Origin: Mesorhizobium sophorae
GTDB lineage: Bacteria; Pseudomonadota; Alphaproteobacteria; Rhizobiales; Rhizobiaceae
Direction of reading: 5' to 3'
Length of the DNA stretch: 64,000 nucleotides
NCBI RefSeq assembly: GCF_002270415.1
Contig: NZ_NNRI01000007.1
Location: 1-64,000, forward strand
Positions 62,852 to 64,000 of the stretch are shown here, piece after piece; positions within the stretch are counted from its first letter, which is position 1; the number at the start of each line of letters is the position of its first letter. The notes under the pieces are model-generated. The model did no database searches and was not told where the DNA came from. It saw only the letters and a list, made by a program, of their open reading frames with translations. A program made the translations under genes and the position numbers.

Positions 62852-63598
62852 ATGACCCATCTCCGCACTTCTCCTGAGCCATTTGCAATCCTGGCGATGC
62901 CAAGGAGTGGCACGCACTACCTGGAAGAATTGCTAAACGAGCATCCGAATGTGTTAAGCAACGGTGAGTTGCTCAATACATATGATACGAATTGGCCCGA
63001 TAAGGATCGCCTGCTACGCAGCGATCGCGAACTCCTGGAGCAGGCCTTCTTGCACTACCCGACGAGAAGCGACAAGAAGGTGACGCATGTTGGCTGCAAG
63101 ATCAACGAACCTCAGTTTTACGAGCGTCCGGGCTTTTTTGGACAACTGGCCCGTTGGGAGGGCCTCAAGGTCATCCTTTTAATTCGCAGAAACACATTGG
63201 AATCGCTGAGATCGCTAGTGCAGGCAAGACAAACTCGCCAGTGGCTTAAGTTCAGTTCGGACAAGAATACCGCTCCACCGTCACCCGTGACATTGTCACT
63301 CGCCGCCTGTGAGGCCTACTTCAAAGCTGCCGATGATTTCCACGCTCGGGTCGTGAGCGCCTTCGGGTTAACTAACATGCTCGGAATCGAGTATGAGTGG
63401 CTTCTTCGCGATCCCGGCGCTTGCGTGGCAACTGTCTTGGATTTCCTTGGCGTTCCAGCGCTTCAGCTCCCTGGTAGCGGCGTCCTTGAGCGCCAAGAAA
63501 CGCGCCCGTTGCACGAAACGGTATGGAATTTTGATGAGTTGCGGGCACACTTCGCACATGGTCCTTATGCGAAATTCTTTGAGCTCGGTGCCGCCTGA
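62852..63598 (+). CDS. nodH: Nod-factor sulfotransferase NodH
   Basis: The predicted protein of 248 residues starts MTHLRTSPEPFAILAMPRSG, where PRSGTHYLEELLNEHP is the 5'-PSB loop binding the sulphate donor PAPS. It continues with VLSNGELLNTYDTNWPDKDR, VTHVGCKINEPQFYERP and LIRRNTLESLRSLVQARQTR (3'-phosphate-binding region), closely following my memory of S. meliloti NodH. It transfers sulphate to the 6-position of the reducing-end sugar of the Nod factor, a host-range decoration. NodP/NodQ or a housekeeping PAPS supply must come from elsewhere. Confidence 0.95.
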   Translation: MTHLRTSPEPFAILAMPRSGTHYLEELLNEHPNVLSNGELLNTYDTNWPDKDRLLRSDRELLEQAFLHYPTRSDKKVTHVGCKINEPQFYERPGFFGQLARWEGLKVILLIRRNTLESLRSLVQARQTRQWLKFSSDKNTAPPSPVTLSLAACEAYFKAADDFHARVVSAFGLTNMLGIEYEWLLRDPGACVATVLDFLGVPALQLPGSGVLERQETRPLHETVWNFDELRAHFAHGPYAKFFELGAA

Positions 63599-63689
63599 CT
63601 GGCTCCTCGCAGCCACTGGCGCGCTTACTCCCAGCGTCACATTGCATGCTTGTTGACGTAGCATTCCTTTTGCGGGAAGAGGCGCTCCG

Positions 63690-63960
63690 CTCTATTGTGT
63701 CAGCGCTTCAAGGCATTTGTCGGCCCGGTCCCAGTCTGCTTGTAGTCACCTCGAGGTCCATGTCAGCGCGGTCGAAACAGTTGACCAAGACGACGCCGGC
63801 ATCGATGTGACGGGTAAAGGCGTGGGCGTTCCCGATGTCGCGCATCCAGATGGATGCCGAGCGCGACGGTTTTGTCGCGAAGCAAGGCTTTCGTCCTGAT
63901 CTTGACGCCAAATTCGGTCACTCCACCAGGACCGGCGTCGCCATGTTGCCCAAGGCTTTG
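63690..63960 (-). pseudogene. Aldehyde dehydrogenase C-terminal remnant
   Basis: The minus strand reads SASIWMRDIGNAHAFTRHID and AGVVLVNCFDRADMD. This matches the C-terminal part of NAD-dependent aldehyde dehydrogenases (WTRDIGNAHRFARAIDAGxVWVN-CF). The catalytic part upstream appears only in broken frames (NMATPVLVE), and the continuation after ADMD is lost. It is a relic at the edge of the window. Confidence 0.6.
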
Positions 63961-64000
63961 TTGTGATTTACCGGAGCATTGCCGTTTAGCGGCGAGCGGT

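Noticed and set aside
1..64000. CRISPR arrays, tRNA or rRNA genes, replication origin
   Set aside because: No regularly spaced direct repeats, no cloverleaf-like conserved TTC/GTTCGAATC stretches, no rRNA signatures and no repABC genes were recognised by eye. A program search could still find a tRNA.

Overview
This window is part of the symbiotic region (Sym plasmid or symbiosis island) of a nodulating alphaproteobacterium of the Rhizobium/Ensifer/Mesorhizobium kind. The evidence is a nod cluster behind a nod box (nodD, nodABCIJ, nodH), nearly complete nif/fix operons with NifA/sigma-54 promoters, a second rpoN, a type III effector gene with a tts box, and many broken insertion sequences. The host species cannot be fixed from the sequence. 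The gene set resembles what I recall of the y4v region of pNGR234a and the R. etli iscN-nifU-nifS and prxS-rpoN2 loci.

Left part (1-20.1 kb) is accessory DNA. It holds remnants of IS4, IS110, IS66, IS3 and IS481 family elements and one intact IS1111/IS110-type element inserted inside an IS66 transposase gene. A NopP-like effector, a MacAB-type exporter pair and a complete four-gene Wadjet (JetABCD) anti-plasmid system also lie here. The Wadjet genes sit between a decayed fic gene and an IS481 remnant.

Middle part 1 (20.1-28.9 kb, minus strand) is an oxidative metabolic cluster: P450, small ferredoxin, NTF2-like protein, double-domain SDR, flavin-dependent monooxygenase and a two-subunit molybdenum hydroxylase. 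A -24/-12 promoter and a NifA upstream activator site precede the P450 gene, so at least the first genes are probably switched on in nitrogen-fixing bacteroids. The product is unknown.

Middle part 2 (29.3-50.8 kb) is the nitrogen fixation core: prxS-rpoN2; fdxB-nifQ (minus); hmuS with a truncated hmuT (minus); iscN-nifU'-nifS-nifV(frameshifted)-nifW; fixABCX followed by a gutted nifA copy; and nifB-fdxN-nifZ-fixU, continued by a SIR2-like gene and two ABC exporter half-transporters. Most of these units have a recognisable sigma-54 promoter, and several also have a TGT-N10-ACA NifA site.

Right part: 50.8-54.4 kb is a graveyard of recombinases, including a tyrosine integrase whose catalytic tyrosine codon reads as a stop. 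It is followed by the only intact nifA, then nodD, a nod box, nodABCIJ and nodH (Nod-factor sulfotransferase). The window closes with an aldehyde dehydrogenase remnant. Together the genes encode Nod-factor synthesis, sulfation and export, NifA/RpoN2 control, FeMo-cofactor maturation and electron supply to nitrogenase. The structural genes nifHDK and nifEN are not in the window.
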